Assembly: GCA_043806415.1 (NCBI GenBank)
Contig: JAZDHB010000011.1
Location: forward strand, 1 to 5,960
Direction of reading: 5' to 3'
Length of the DNA stretch: 5,960 nucleotides
Source of the DNA: CAIXYX01 sp043806415
GTDB lineage: Archaea > Micrarchaeota > Micrarchaeia > Anstonellales > Anstonellaceae
Under the pieces are notes generated by a model. The model did no database searches. It saw nothing but the letters and a program-made list of their open reading frames with translations, and was not told the origin of the DNA. Position numbers and translations under genes: made by a program. Positions 1 to 4,839 of the stretch are shown here, piece after piece; positions within the stretch are counted from its first letter, which is position 1; each line of letters begins with the position of its first letter.

Positions 1-616
1 TTGTCGCAGCCGGCGAGTGCGACACCACCGCAAGGCCCGGCGGGCAGCCCATGGCCTTCTGGCTGGCCCAGGAATAGAAGTCCACGCCGTCCGCCTCGTG
101 GTCGAGGGGGTAAGCGGGCCACGCGCTGGTGCCATCAAGCAGGGTAAGCATCCCCCTGCTCTTTGCATACAGACAAATCTCCCTTATCCTGTTGAGTATC
201 CCAGGGCTTGTTTCATGGTGCACCATGCAAAAGAGCCTTGCGCCTTCTTCTGCCGCCTTGTCAATATAGGGCGTTGCCCTCTCCAAATCCCAGCCTTGTG
301 CATCCTTGAGCCTCTCAAATCTTGTCTCGTAATACAATTGGCAATGCTCTTTCAATTTGTCGCCGAACGCTCCGTTGGAGAGCACGAGCGCCTTCCCTCC
401 GGCAGGAAGCGCGTTCTGCACATTGGCCTCGATGCCAAGCGTGCCTGAGCCGGTCATGATATGCACTTCAGCGGCGCCAAGCATCGCTTTCAATTCCTCG
501 ATGATGGGCTTGTAGAGCGCCTGGTACTGCTTGCCCCGGTGCGTTATCATCTCGCCTGCCTGCGCCTGCGCGATTTTAGGATTCACGGCCACCGGGCCGG
601 GGGTAAAGAGCATCAT
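1..616 (-). CDS. Class V PLP-dependent aminotransferase (alanine-glyoxylate / serine-pyruvate type), N-terminal part
   Basis: The first 205 codons are visible; the gene continues past the left edge (family members are about 380 residues). These enzymes are cytosolic and move an amino group between an amino acid and a 2-oxo acid using pyridoxal phosphate. Visible family marks, in order: an N-terminal LFTPGPVAV motif; HRG near residue 26 followed by LYKPI; the TGSGT loop near residues 55-59 that cradles the cofactor phosphate; HHETSPG in mid-domain; the PLP-ring Asp161 in LLDGTSAWP; and the Schiff-base Lys187 in WASQKAMGCPPGLA. The start is the first of two adjacent ATGs, with a GGAGAGG ribosome binding site 8 nt upstream. 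It follows the chimeric mutase by only 17 nt, so co-transcription is likely. The substrate cannot be told from sequence; aspartate, alanine, serine or phosphoserine are all possible in this family. Confidence 0.9.
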   Translation of the reverse strand, partial: MMLFTPGPVAVNPKIAQAQAGEMITHRGKQYQALYKPIIEELKAMLGAAEVHIMTGSGTLGIEANVQNALPAGGKALVLSNGAFGDKLKEHCQLYYETRFERLKDAQGWDLERATPYIDKAAEEGARLFCMVHHETSPGILNRIREICLYAKSRGMLTLLDGTSAWPAYPLDHEADGVDFYSWASQKAMGCPPGLAVVSHSPAAT

Positions 617-623
617 CGTTTCA

Positions 624-631
624 TCCTCTCC
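624..631 (-). promoter_or_regulatory. Ribosome binding site of the aminotransferase gene
   Basis: Read on the minus strand this is GGAGAGGA, with the GAGG core ending 8 nt before the ATGATG start at 616. The same layout (GAGG, then ATG plus five bases, then ATGATG) precedes the chimeric mutase at 1581, so the site appears to have been copied together with the coding start. Confidence 0.7.
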
Positions 632-633
632 TG

Positions 634-1581
634 TCAGATAAGTTGTTTAATCAAATTCTTCTTCTGGTTCCATGGCTTGCTCTCGTCGCCCAGCACCACT
701 TTGGGTACGCTCGCGCCGAGTTCGTATATGGCTGCAATCTTGCCTTCCGCGAATTTGTATTCATATGGGACGTTGCTCGCAAGTTTCCACGCAGCCACCT
801 CGGCCGGCGTGAACAGCTTCGTTTCCGTGATTGCGCGCGTGTAGCCCAGCATCGTTTTGGCTACGATCCCGCCTTGCGAGAATTTATACACATACGGCAC
901 GCCGGTCGGCACTTCCAGTTTGGCCACCTTGTCGTCCGTGAGCTCCTCCATCATCATGATAATCGCGCGCAGGGAATTCCCATGCGCCGACACGAGCACG
1001 TTTTCTCCATCTTTCAAATGCTGCAGGATATTCTCTACGAAATATGGCCACGCGCGCTTGGCCGTGTCCTTGAGGCTTTCGCCCCCCGGAGGCCTCTTGC
1101 GATAGCCCCTTCTTACTTTCTGAAACTTCTTCGGCCCGTATTCATTGCATATGTCATCCTTGTTCTTCCCCTGCCACTCTCCATAGTCCCTCTCGTTGAT
1201 CGCCGAGTCCTCATGCACCGGCATCTTCCAGCCGTTATCCTCCATAATGATTTTCAGCGTGTCCTGCGCCCGCACCAGCGCCGACGTGTATGCCGCATCG
1301 TATTTCACCCCGAACTGCCCAAGCAGGAGCGCGCACTCCTTCGCCTCCTGCTCGCCTTGTGGCGCGAGCGGCACGTCAATCAATCCAGCGAACTCGTTTT
1401 TGACATTCGCTGTCGACTTGCCGTGCCGGATGAGCGTCAAATACGCCGTCTGCACTTCCGCTGCCTTCGGCTCCTTGACGATCGGCTTGTAGAGCCTCCA
1501 GTTTCCCCGGCGCATGATTATCTCGCCGGTCCGCGCGACCTTCTGCTTCACTGCCACCAGAGCGGGGGTAAAAAACATCAT
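634..1581 (-). CDS. Chimeric cofactor-dependent phosphoglycerate mutase with aminotransferase-derived N-terminus
   Basis: This 315-residue protein has three parts. Residues 1-43 match the first 51 residues of the adjacent aminotransferase (both begin MM-FTP and share GE, RG, LYKPI, KA and AEV). Residues 45-246 are a phosphoglycerate mutase closely related to the one at 1826-2443. Residues 247-315 are an extension that repeats the mutase's final module. The histidine-phosphatase catalytic set is present: Arg52-His53-Gly54, Asn59, Arg104, Glu130, Tyr133, Lys141, Arg157-Arg158 and His200 in SAHGNS. Such enzymes interconvert 3- and 2-phosphoglycerate through a phospho-histidine. Substrate-loop positions differ from the paralogue: Arg19 to Glu63, Thr21 to Ala65, Trp23 to Leu67, and Trp112 to Val156, so activity or specificity may have changed. 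The start is the first of two ATGs, 8 nt after GGAGG. The frame is intact, which argues against a recent pseudogene. Confidence 0.88.
   Translation of the reverse strand: MMFFTPALVAVKQKVARTGEIIMRRGNWRLYKPIVKEPKAAEVQTAYLTLIRHGKSTANVKNEFAGLIDVPLAPQGEQEAKECALLLGQFGVKYDAAYTSALVRAQDTLKIIMEDNGWKMPVHEDSAINERDYGEWQGKNKDDICNEYGPKKFQKVRRGYRKRPPGGESLKDTAKRAWPYFVENILQHLKDGENVLVSAHGNSLRAIIMMMEELTDDKVAKLEVPTGVPYVYKFSQGGIVAKTMLGYTRAITETKLFTPAEVAAWKLASNVPYEYKFAEGKIAAIYELGASVPKVVLGDESKPWNQKKNLIKQLI
715..816 (-). repeat. Second copy of the mutase C-terminal module inside the chimeric mutase
   Basis: Codons 256-289 (LFTPAEVAAWKL, then VPYEYKFAEGKIAA, ending in LG) align with codons 213-246 of the same gene at 844-945 (ELTDDKVAKLEV, then VPYVYKFSQGGIVA, ending in LG). 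Both align with the true C-terminus of the paralogue at 1826-2443 (GLTPKEVVALEI, then VPYVYEF and KIVAKVVL). In a 24-base stretch covering the YKF/VPY codons, 18 positions match between the two copies by eye. A further VPKVVLGDESK near residues 292-302 resembles the paralogue's last residues (VAKVVLEESK). Confidence 0.7.
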
Positions 1582-1594
1582 CTTCCCATCCTCC
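1453..1594 (-). repeat. Diverged copy of the 5' end of the aminotransferase gene (RBS plus first ~43 codons)
   Basis: The segment is homologous to 464-631, the ribosome binding site and codons 1-51 of the aminotransferase. About 26 of 43 aligned residues are identical, and DNA matches persist, for example around the ACCCCC / GGGGGTAAA start region and the CTTGTAGAGC block (plus-strand reading). Three small gaps separate the copies. Residues conserved in aminotransferases are lost in this copy (GP of TPGP became AL; His of HRG became Arg), as expected if it no longer serves PLP chemistry. The copy ends at AEV; the next residues, TAYLT, are already mutase sequence (MAYLT in the paralogue). Confidence 0.85.
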
Positions 1595-1825
1595 GCGAAC
1601 TATAGTGCCTCCGCAAACGAACGCGGGGCCACTTGGTACCAAACCTCGCCGAAATACGGATGCCGGTCTGTCGCATCATTTTCCCGGTTCGATACAACAA
1701 GTGTTCTATACTCTTACTTTGGAGCGAAAATCCCTTAATACTTCACCCATGAAGACCAAAGCGCGAGAACGGATTTGCCATCCGGCCAACAAGCCGAGCG
1801 AGGCTCATTTTCCCCATTTTTTTCA
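1582..1825. other. 244-bp gap between the two mutase genes; probable leader of the chimeric mutase
   Basis: No credible gene is seen here on either strand. On the minus strand the last 13 bases before the chimeric gene hold its GGAGG ribosome binding site (1590-1594). AT-rich spots that could serve as a TATA box occur (around 1604-1609, 1709-1714 and 1733-1740), but none is convincing. There is no tRNA: a GTTCGATAC T-loop lookalike near 1688 lacks flanking stems. No U-run terminator for the upstream mutase is obvious. The gap is much longer than the 17-18 nt spacers of the neighbouring minus-strand genes. Confidence 0.4.
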
Positions 1826-2443
1826 TTATTTGCTCTCTTCCAGCACCACTTTTGCAACTATCTTCTTCCCGGCGAATTCGTACACATACGGCACGCCGGT
1901 CGGAATCTCCAGCGCAACCACCTCTTTAGGCGTGAGCCCCTCCATCTCCATCACAATGGCGCGCAACGAGTTCCCGTGCGCGGACACGAGCACATTCCTG
2001 CCGGCTTTCAGATCCCGCATGATGCGCTTCTTGAAATACGGCACCGCGCGCGCGGCCGTGTCCTTGAGGCTCTCGCCGCCAGGCGGCGCGACGTCATAGC
2101 TCCTTCTCCAGAGCCGCACCTGTTCTGCCCCGTATTTCTTGCGCATCCCATCCTTGTCCATCCCCTGCAGATCCCCGTACATGCGCTCGTTGAGCGCCTT
2201 GTCCTTATGCACCGGCATCTTCCAGCCGTTGTCTTCCATGATTATTTTCAGCGTGTCCTGCGCGCGCACGAGCGCCGAGGTATAGGCCACGTCGTATTCG
2301 GCCCCGAACCTCTTGAGCAGGTGCGCGCACTCGTGCGCCTCCTCCTCGCCCTCTGGCGAGAGGGGGATGTCCACCCATCCCGTGAACCGGTTCTCGAGGT
2401 TCCATTGCGACTGCCCGTGCCGGATCATCGTCAAATAGGCCAT
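1826..2443 (-). CDS. gpmA: 2,3-bisphosphoglycerate-dependent phosphoglycerate mutase
   Basis: This 205-residue cytosolic enzyme of glycolysis and gluconeogenesis interconverts 3- and 2-phosphoglycerate. It follows the GpmA pattern closely: LTMIRHGQSQWN with phosphorylated His9, the NRFTGW substrate loop (Arg19, Thr21, Gly22), TSALVRAQDT with Arg60, LNERMYG with Glu86 and Tyr89, Lys97, LWRRSY with Arg113-Arg114, SAHGNSLRA with His156, and the C-terminal IPTGVPYVYEF. It is ~45 residues shorter than E. coli GpmA, mainly because PPGGESL replaces a ~25-residue loop; other short bacterial dPGMs lack that loop too. The start has GAGAGGG 5 nt upstream. It lies 18 nt after the pilin-like gene, so the two may share a transcript. 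Residues 53-79 are identical to residues 97-123 of the chimeric paralogue downstream, which shows they arose by duplication. Confidence 0.93.
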   Translation of the reverse strand: MAYLTMIRHGQSQWNLENRFTGWVDIPLSPEGEEEAHECAHLLKRFGAEYDVAYTSALVRAQDTLKIIMEDNGWKMPVHKDKALNERMYGDLQGMDKDGMRKKYGAEQVRLWRRSYDVAPPGGESLKDTAARAVPYFKKRIMRDLKAGRNVLVSAHGNSLRAIVMEMEGLTPKEVVALEIPTGVPYVYEFAGKKIVAKVVLEESK

Positions 2444-2461
2444 ATCATCCCTCTCGAGATC

Positions 2462-2986
2462 CTAATACACGCTGGTCTGCCCGACGAGCGGCGCCTTCCC
2501 CGCCTCGAGCGCTCCCGGCAGGCTCCCATCATACGTGATGTTCAGGCCGATCTGGTAGTTGGCCGGCGGGACGTATGCGCTGTCGCTCCTCAAATCAATG
2601 GTTTTGCGCTCTCCGGGGGCCAGCGTGATGGACATCGTGGTCGTACCCCCGATGAGGGTGCCATCCGGCCAAAAGGCATTCGCGAAATTCCCCTCCGAAA
2701 GGCTGAGCTTGCGCACGATATAGCTCCTGGAAGTGGGGTTGAAGAGCGTGATCCACAGGTCGGACGCCCCGCCCCCCGACGGCGTCTTGAGCACCCAATC
2801 GCTGATTTGCAGCGGGGCGGCCACGGAACTCCAGTACTGCGCCGACTGCCCGTTCCTCGCCCCCGACGCCGGGGGCTGGCTCGAAAACAGGATGGCGACC
2901 GAGGCGAGGGCAACGACCAGGACGGTGCCCATGAGCACGAGATATTCGCTCGACCCTTGGGCGCGCATGAATGAGGCCATGTCCAT
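2462..2986 (-). CDS. Class III signal peptide (archaeal type IV pilin-like) surface protein
   Basis: This 174-residue protein begins with a short charged leader, then RAQGSSEYLVLMG and a hydrophobic helix to about residue 34. That is the archaeal class III signal pattern: a prepilin peptidase of the EppA/FlaK kind would be expected to cut between Ala9 and Gln10, leaving Glu14 at +5 of the mature protein, the usual conserved position. The hydrophobic helix would pack in a pilus core or anchor the protein in the membrane. The remaining ~140 residues are rich in Ser, Thr, Gly and aromatic residues, with motifs such as LWITLFNPTSRSYIV and LAPGERKTIDL that suggest an external beta-sandwich domain. 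The exact family is not recognised. Met1, Met3 or Met7 could be the start; Met1 lies ~15 nt after a TATA-like box, so the transcript may be leaderless. A mutase gene follows after 18 nt, an odd partner for a pilin. Confidence 0.8.
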   Translation of the reverse strand: MDMASFMRAQGSSEYLVLMGTVLVVALASVAILFSSQPPASGARNGQSAQYWSSVAAPLQISDWVLKTPSGGGASDLWITLFNPTSRSYIVRKLSLSEGNFANAFWPDGTLIGGTTTMSITLAPGERKTIDLRSDSAYVPPANYQIGLNITYDGSLPGALEAGKAPLVGQTSVY

Positions 2987-3000
2987 CTAATCGCACGCGC

Positions 3001-3010
3001 GCTTTAAAAT
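3001..3010 (-). promoter_or_regulatory. TATA-like box of the pilin-like gene
   Basis: Read on the minus strand this is ATTTTAAAGC, 15-24 nt before the ATG at 2986. No Shine-Dalgarno sequence lies between them, which fits a leaderless or nearly leaderless archaeal transcript. The call rests on position and composition only. Confidence 0.45.
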
Positions 3011-3051
3011 CCGACGGACCTTTGGCGCTTCCTGCCGTTCGTCGCAGACAA

Positions 3052-3080
3052 ACACATTTATATATGTGTATTCACATATA
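3052..3080 (+). promoter_or_regulatory. Promoter and probable autoregulatory operator of the antitoxin-toxin locus
   Basis: A TATA-like box (ATTTATATAT, 3056-3065) sits ~30 nt before the antitoxin ribosome binding site, the usual archaeal spacing for a short leader. Two overlapping inverted repeats cover it: ACACAT (3052-3057) with ATGTGT (3064-3069), and TATATGTG (3061-3068) with CACATATA (3073-3080, 4-nt spacer, perfect arms). Ribbon-helix-helix antitoxins commonly bind such short palindromic half-sites in their own promoter. Occupancy here would block TBP, so repression by the downstream protein is a reasonable inference. Confidence 0.65.
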
Positions 3081-3085
3081 TTCAC

Positions 3086-3091
3086 AGGTGA
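3086..3091 (+). promoter_or_regulatory. Ribosome binding site fixing the antitoxin start
   Basis: AGGTGA lies 4 nt before the ATG at 3096. It excludes the longer reading from 3066, which would begin inside the promoter palindrome. The exported-protein gene at 4949 has the same hexamer and spacing. Confidence 0.75.
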
Positions 3092-3095
3092 GCCT

Positions 3096-3317
3096 ATGGT
3101 GAACATGACCATTTCAGTCCCTTCCAACATCAAGGCCATGCTTGAGCGATACCCCGAGATCAACTGGTCCGAGGTGGCCCGGCAGGCCTGGAGCGCGAAA
3201 GCCCGCCAGCTTGAACTGCTCAACACCCTGACTTCCAAGGGCAAGGCCAGCGACAAGGACATCGAAGAGTTGGCTGTTCTGCTCAAGCGGGGCATCGCGA
3301 AAAGACACGCGAAGTGA
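3096..3317 (+). CDS. vapB: VapB-like ribbon-helix-helix antitoxin
   Basis: This 73-residue protein has the layout of archaeal VapB-type antitoxins. A short beta strand (MTISVP) would insert in the DNA major groove as a dimer. It is followed by helix SNIKAMLERYP, then INWSEVARQAWSAKARQL as the second helix of the ribbon-helix-helix fold. The C-terminal tail (SKGKASDKDIEELAVLL, then KRGIAKRHAK) is the part that in relatives wraps the PIN toxin. It would neutralise the toxin and repress its own promoter, whose palindromes lie just upstream. The toxin ATG follows the stop after 4 nt, the usual tight coupling. The antitoxin is intact while the toxin is broken, so it may now be an orphan regulator or an antidote to a related toxin elsewhere. 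Confidence 0.82.
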   Translation: MVNMTISVPSNIKAMLERYPEINWSEVARQAWSAKARQLELLNTLTSKGKASDKDIEELAVLLKRGIAKRHAK

Positions 3318-3562
3318 GCGGATGGAGCTTGTCGCCGATACCAACGTGGTGGTGGCCGCCCTTCTGCGTCCCGGCCTCTGCCGCGCCTGCTCCTAAGGCC
3401 CGATCCCCTCTTACTCTCTCCAAACCATCTCCGCGAGGAGATGGTCGAGCATGAGCACGAGTTCCTCGAAAAGTCGTCGCTGGATCATTCGTCCTATCTC
3501 GCGGCGGTCGAGGTCATCCTCTCCAACCTCCATTTCAGCGACCAAGAATCCTATTCTATCAT

Positions 3563-3625
3563 CAACTCGGCGGCAGAGTACCGCGCTCTTCGAGCGCGGG
3601 TGAATGCCGCGCTTTCGCCGAGTTG
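3563..3625. repeat. Palindromic element A: extended imperfect hairpin
   Basis: The outer arms CAACTCGGCG (3563-3572) and CGCCGAGTTG (3616-3625) are perfect inverted repeats. Inside, GCGGCA (3570-3575) can instead pair with TGCCGC (3605-3610). The tip is an 8-bp hairpin, CCGCGCTC / GAGCGCGG, around TTC (3581-3599). The left arm lies in sequence that still reads as PIN-domain codons, so the boundary between target gene and insertion is not clear here. Confidence 0.7.
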
Positions 3626-3631
3626 GTGAGA

Positions 3632-3706
3632 AATCGCCGAATGAGCGCCTATACCGTGCGCTTCGCGCACGGTCCGCGCTTCAGCGCGGGGCGCTCTTCG
3701 GCGATT
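3632..3706. repeat. Palindromic element B: near-perfect three-way junction
   Basis: The closing stem pairs AATCGCCGAA + GAGCGCC (3632-3641, 3643-3649) with GGCGCTC + TTCGGCGATT (3690-3706): 17 base pairs with a single bulged T at 3642. It encloses two abutting hairpins, ACCGTGCGC / GCGCACGGT around TTC (3653-3673) and CCGCGC / GCGCGG around TTCA (3674-3689). About 64 of 75 bases pair. It lacks tRNA arms and codes for nothing recognisable, and it separates pieces 2 and 3 of the PIN toxin gene. It looks like a small non-autonomous palindromic element of REP or MITE style, an inference from structure and position. Confidence 0.78.
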
Positions 3707-3891
3707 CTGATTTTCGAGCGCCCGGCCCGGCGCCTCTCTCCGGATCCGGACGACTGGCCTTTCTTCGCGCTCGCGCTCTCAAGGGATTGCGGGATCTGGA
3801 GCAACGACAAGCGCCTCAAAAAGCAGGCGAAAGTGAAAGTGTGGAGCACTGAAGAGTTGTCTGCCCATCTCAAGATCGGCTGATTCGGCCC

Positions 3892-4839
3892 CTACTTCTT
3901 CCCCTTCGTCAGATGCGAATAGGCTGAATAGGCCGCGCTCACGCCCTCAGCCGCGCCGGTGATGGCCTGCTTGAATTCCGTGTCGGTACAGTCGCCGGCC
4001 GCGTACAGCCCCTCGACGTTCGTCCTCGCGAGCCGGTCGATGACGATCTCGCCCTTGGCATTCTTGGCAACTTGCAGATCGTCCAGCCATTGCGTCTGGG
4101 CCGAATGCCCGATCTGCACGAAAAGGGCGTCCACCGCCAGCCGCTCGCTTTCCTTCCCTCCCGCAGGCGCGATCTTTCTTGAGAGCACCAGCTCGCGCGC
4201 CTTCTTGTCGCCCGCCACCTCTTTCACCTGCACCTGGGTGAACACCTCGACGTTCTTGCACGCTTTCAGTGCCTTCATGGTGACCGGCTCGGCGTGCAGC
4301 CCCTCGCCTCGCACGAGCATGTACAATTTCGAAGCCATCCCCGCGAGCATGGCCGCCTCCTTCACGGCCGAATCCCCCGAGCCCACGACGGCCATCACCT
4401 TGTTCTTGTAGAACGCGCCGTCGCAGAGCGCGCAGTAGTGCACGCCCTTGTTGGCGAACTCCTTCTCGCCGGGGATGCCCAGCTTCTTCCATTCGGTGCC
4501 CGTGGCGGCGATGAGCGTGCGCCCCCTTAGCGTGCCCGAATCGGTCTTGAGCACGAAGAGGCCGCCCTCCTTTTTCACGTCCTCCACTTTGCGCATGAGG
4601 AGCGGCACGTCATAGCTTTCCATGTGCTTGAGCAGGGCGTCGGCCAGCCCCTGCCCGCTGATGCTGACAAATCCGGGGTAGTTCTCGACGATGTGCGTGG
4701 TGGTGATCATGCCGCCGGGCAGCTCGCCCACCACGGCCGTCCTGAGGTTGAACCGCCCCGAATACATGCCGGCCGAGAGGCCCGCGCATCCCGCGCCCAC
4801 CACGAGCACGTCATAAATCTCCTCTTTTTCATTTGTCAT
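3892..4839 (-). CDS. trxB: Thioredoxin reductase-like FAD-dependent disulfide oxidoreductase
   Basis: This cytosolic flavoenzyme of about 315 residues fits the low-molecular-weight thioredoxin reductase family. It would pass electrons via FAD and a Cys pair to thioredoxin or a similar protein. Counted from the upstream GTG at 4848: the FAD-binding VGAGCAG (17-23), GGMITTT and NYPGF typical of the family, the redox pair Cys139-Ala-Leu-Cys142 followed by Asp143, the nucleotide-binding VGSGDSA (155-161), and the terminal FAD motif AAGDC (283-287). The NADPH-phosphate motif HRRxxxR is missing: LVRGEGLHAEP stands in its place. Some archaeal relatives with such changes do not use NADPH, so the electron donor is open. 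The ATG at 4839 is preferred; the GTG at 4848 would add three residues, and neither has a strong ribosome binding site. It ends 8 bp from the toxin remnant, convergently. Confidence 0.9.
   Translation of the reverse strand: MTNEKEEIYDVLVVGAGCAGLSAGMYSGRFNLRTAVVGELPGGMITTTHIVENYPGFVSISGQGLADALLKHMESYDVPLLMRKVEDVKKEGGLFVLKTDSGTLRGRTLIAATGTEWKKLGIPGEKEFANKGVHYCALCDGAFYKNKVMAVVGSGDSAVKEAAMLAGMASKLYMLVRGEGLHAEPVTMKALKACKNVEVFTQVQVKEVAGDKKARELVLSRKIAPAGGKESERLAVDALFVQIGHSAQTQWLDDLQVAKNAKGEIVIDRLARTNVEGLYAAGDCTDTEFKQAITGAAEGVSAAYSAYSHLTKGKK

Larger units (their letters stand above)
3322..3883 (+). pseudogene. vapC: Disrupted VapC-like PIN-domain toxin (frameshift plus ~150-bp structured insertion)
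   Basis: Three consecutive pieces in three frames rebuild one PIN endoribonuclease. Piece 1 (3322-3375) reads MELVADTNVVVAALLRPG with metal-binding Asp6, then hits a stop at 3394. Piece 2, one base out of frame from ~3378, reads LLLRPDPLLLSPNHLREEM and runs through VEHEHEFLEKSSL to IINSAA at 3575, supplying the acidic EE region. Piece 3 (from 3728) reads RRLSPDPDDWPFFALAL, then GIWSNDKRLKKQ and KVKVWSTEEL, holding the last two acidic sites (PDPDD and SND), and stops at 3883. Joining 3575 to 3728 gives the usual ten residues between the Tyr and SPDPDD, for a total of ~136 residues, normal for the family. An intact protein would cut RNA and be held by the preceding antitoxin. As written it cannot be made. 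One lesion could be a sequencing error; the insertion could not. Confidence 0.82.

Noticed and set aside
643..1605. A 320-codon plus-strand open frame opposite the chimeric mutase
   Set aside because: It has a similar Arg-rich, low-complexity composition and no ribosome binding site; parts repeat those of the frame at 1775-2974 only because the two mutases are paralogues.
1684..1700. T-loop-like GGTTCGATAC suggesting a tRNA in the gap between the mutases
   Set aside because: The flanking bases do not form a T stem, and no acceptor or anticodon arms could be found around it.
1775..2974. A ~400-codon open frame on the plus strand antisense to the mutase and pilin-like genes
   Set aside because: It is very rich in Arg, His and Pro, resembles no family, and lies wholly opposite genes with clear motifs; it is a by-product of high GC and the codon phase of the minus-strand genes.
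3632..3706. tRNA or tRNA-like gene, suggested by the 75-nt length and three stems
   Set aside because: There is no GTTCRANYC T-loop, no D-arm and no seven-base acceptor stem; the closing stem is 17 bp.
3740..3749. Perfect 10-bp palindrome CCGGATCCGG
   Set aside because: It is simply the codons for Pro-Asp-Pro plus one base in the conserved PIN acidic motif; it has no spacing or context of a regulatory site.
3649..3873. Small open frames on both strands within the toxin remnant (also 3604-3852 plus)
   Set aside because: They cross the palindromic element and the PIN 3' part in wrong frames; only the frame ending at 3883 carries PIN motifs.
3716..3883. CRISPR array or leader
   Set aside because: The repeats in this area are inverted and unequal, with no regular direct repeat-spacer pattern.
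3947..4492. A 181-codon minus-strand frame overlapping the reductase gene
   Set aside because: It is an out-of-frame reading of the reductase with long runs of Arg, Gly and Ala, and no domain.
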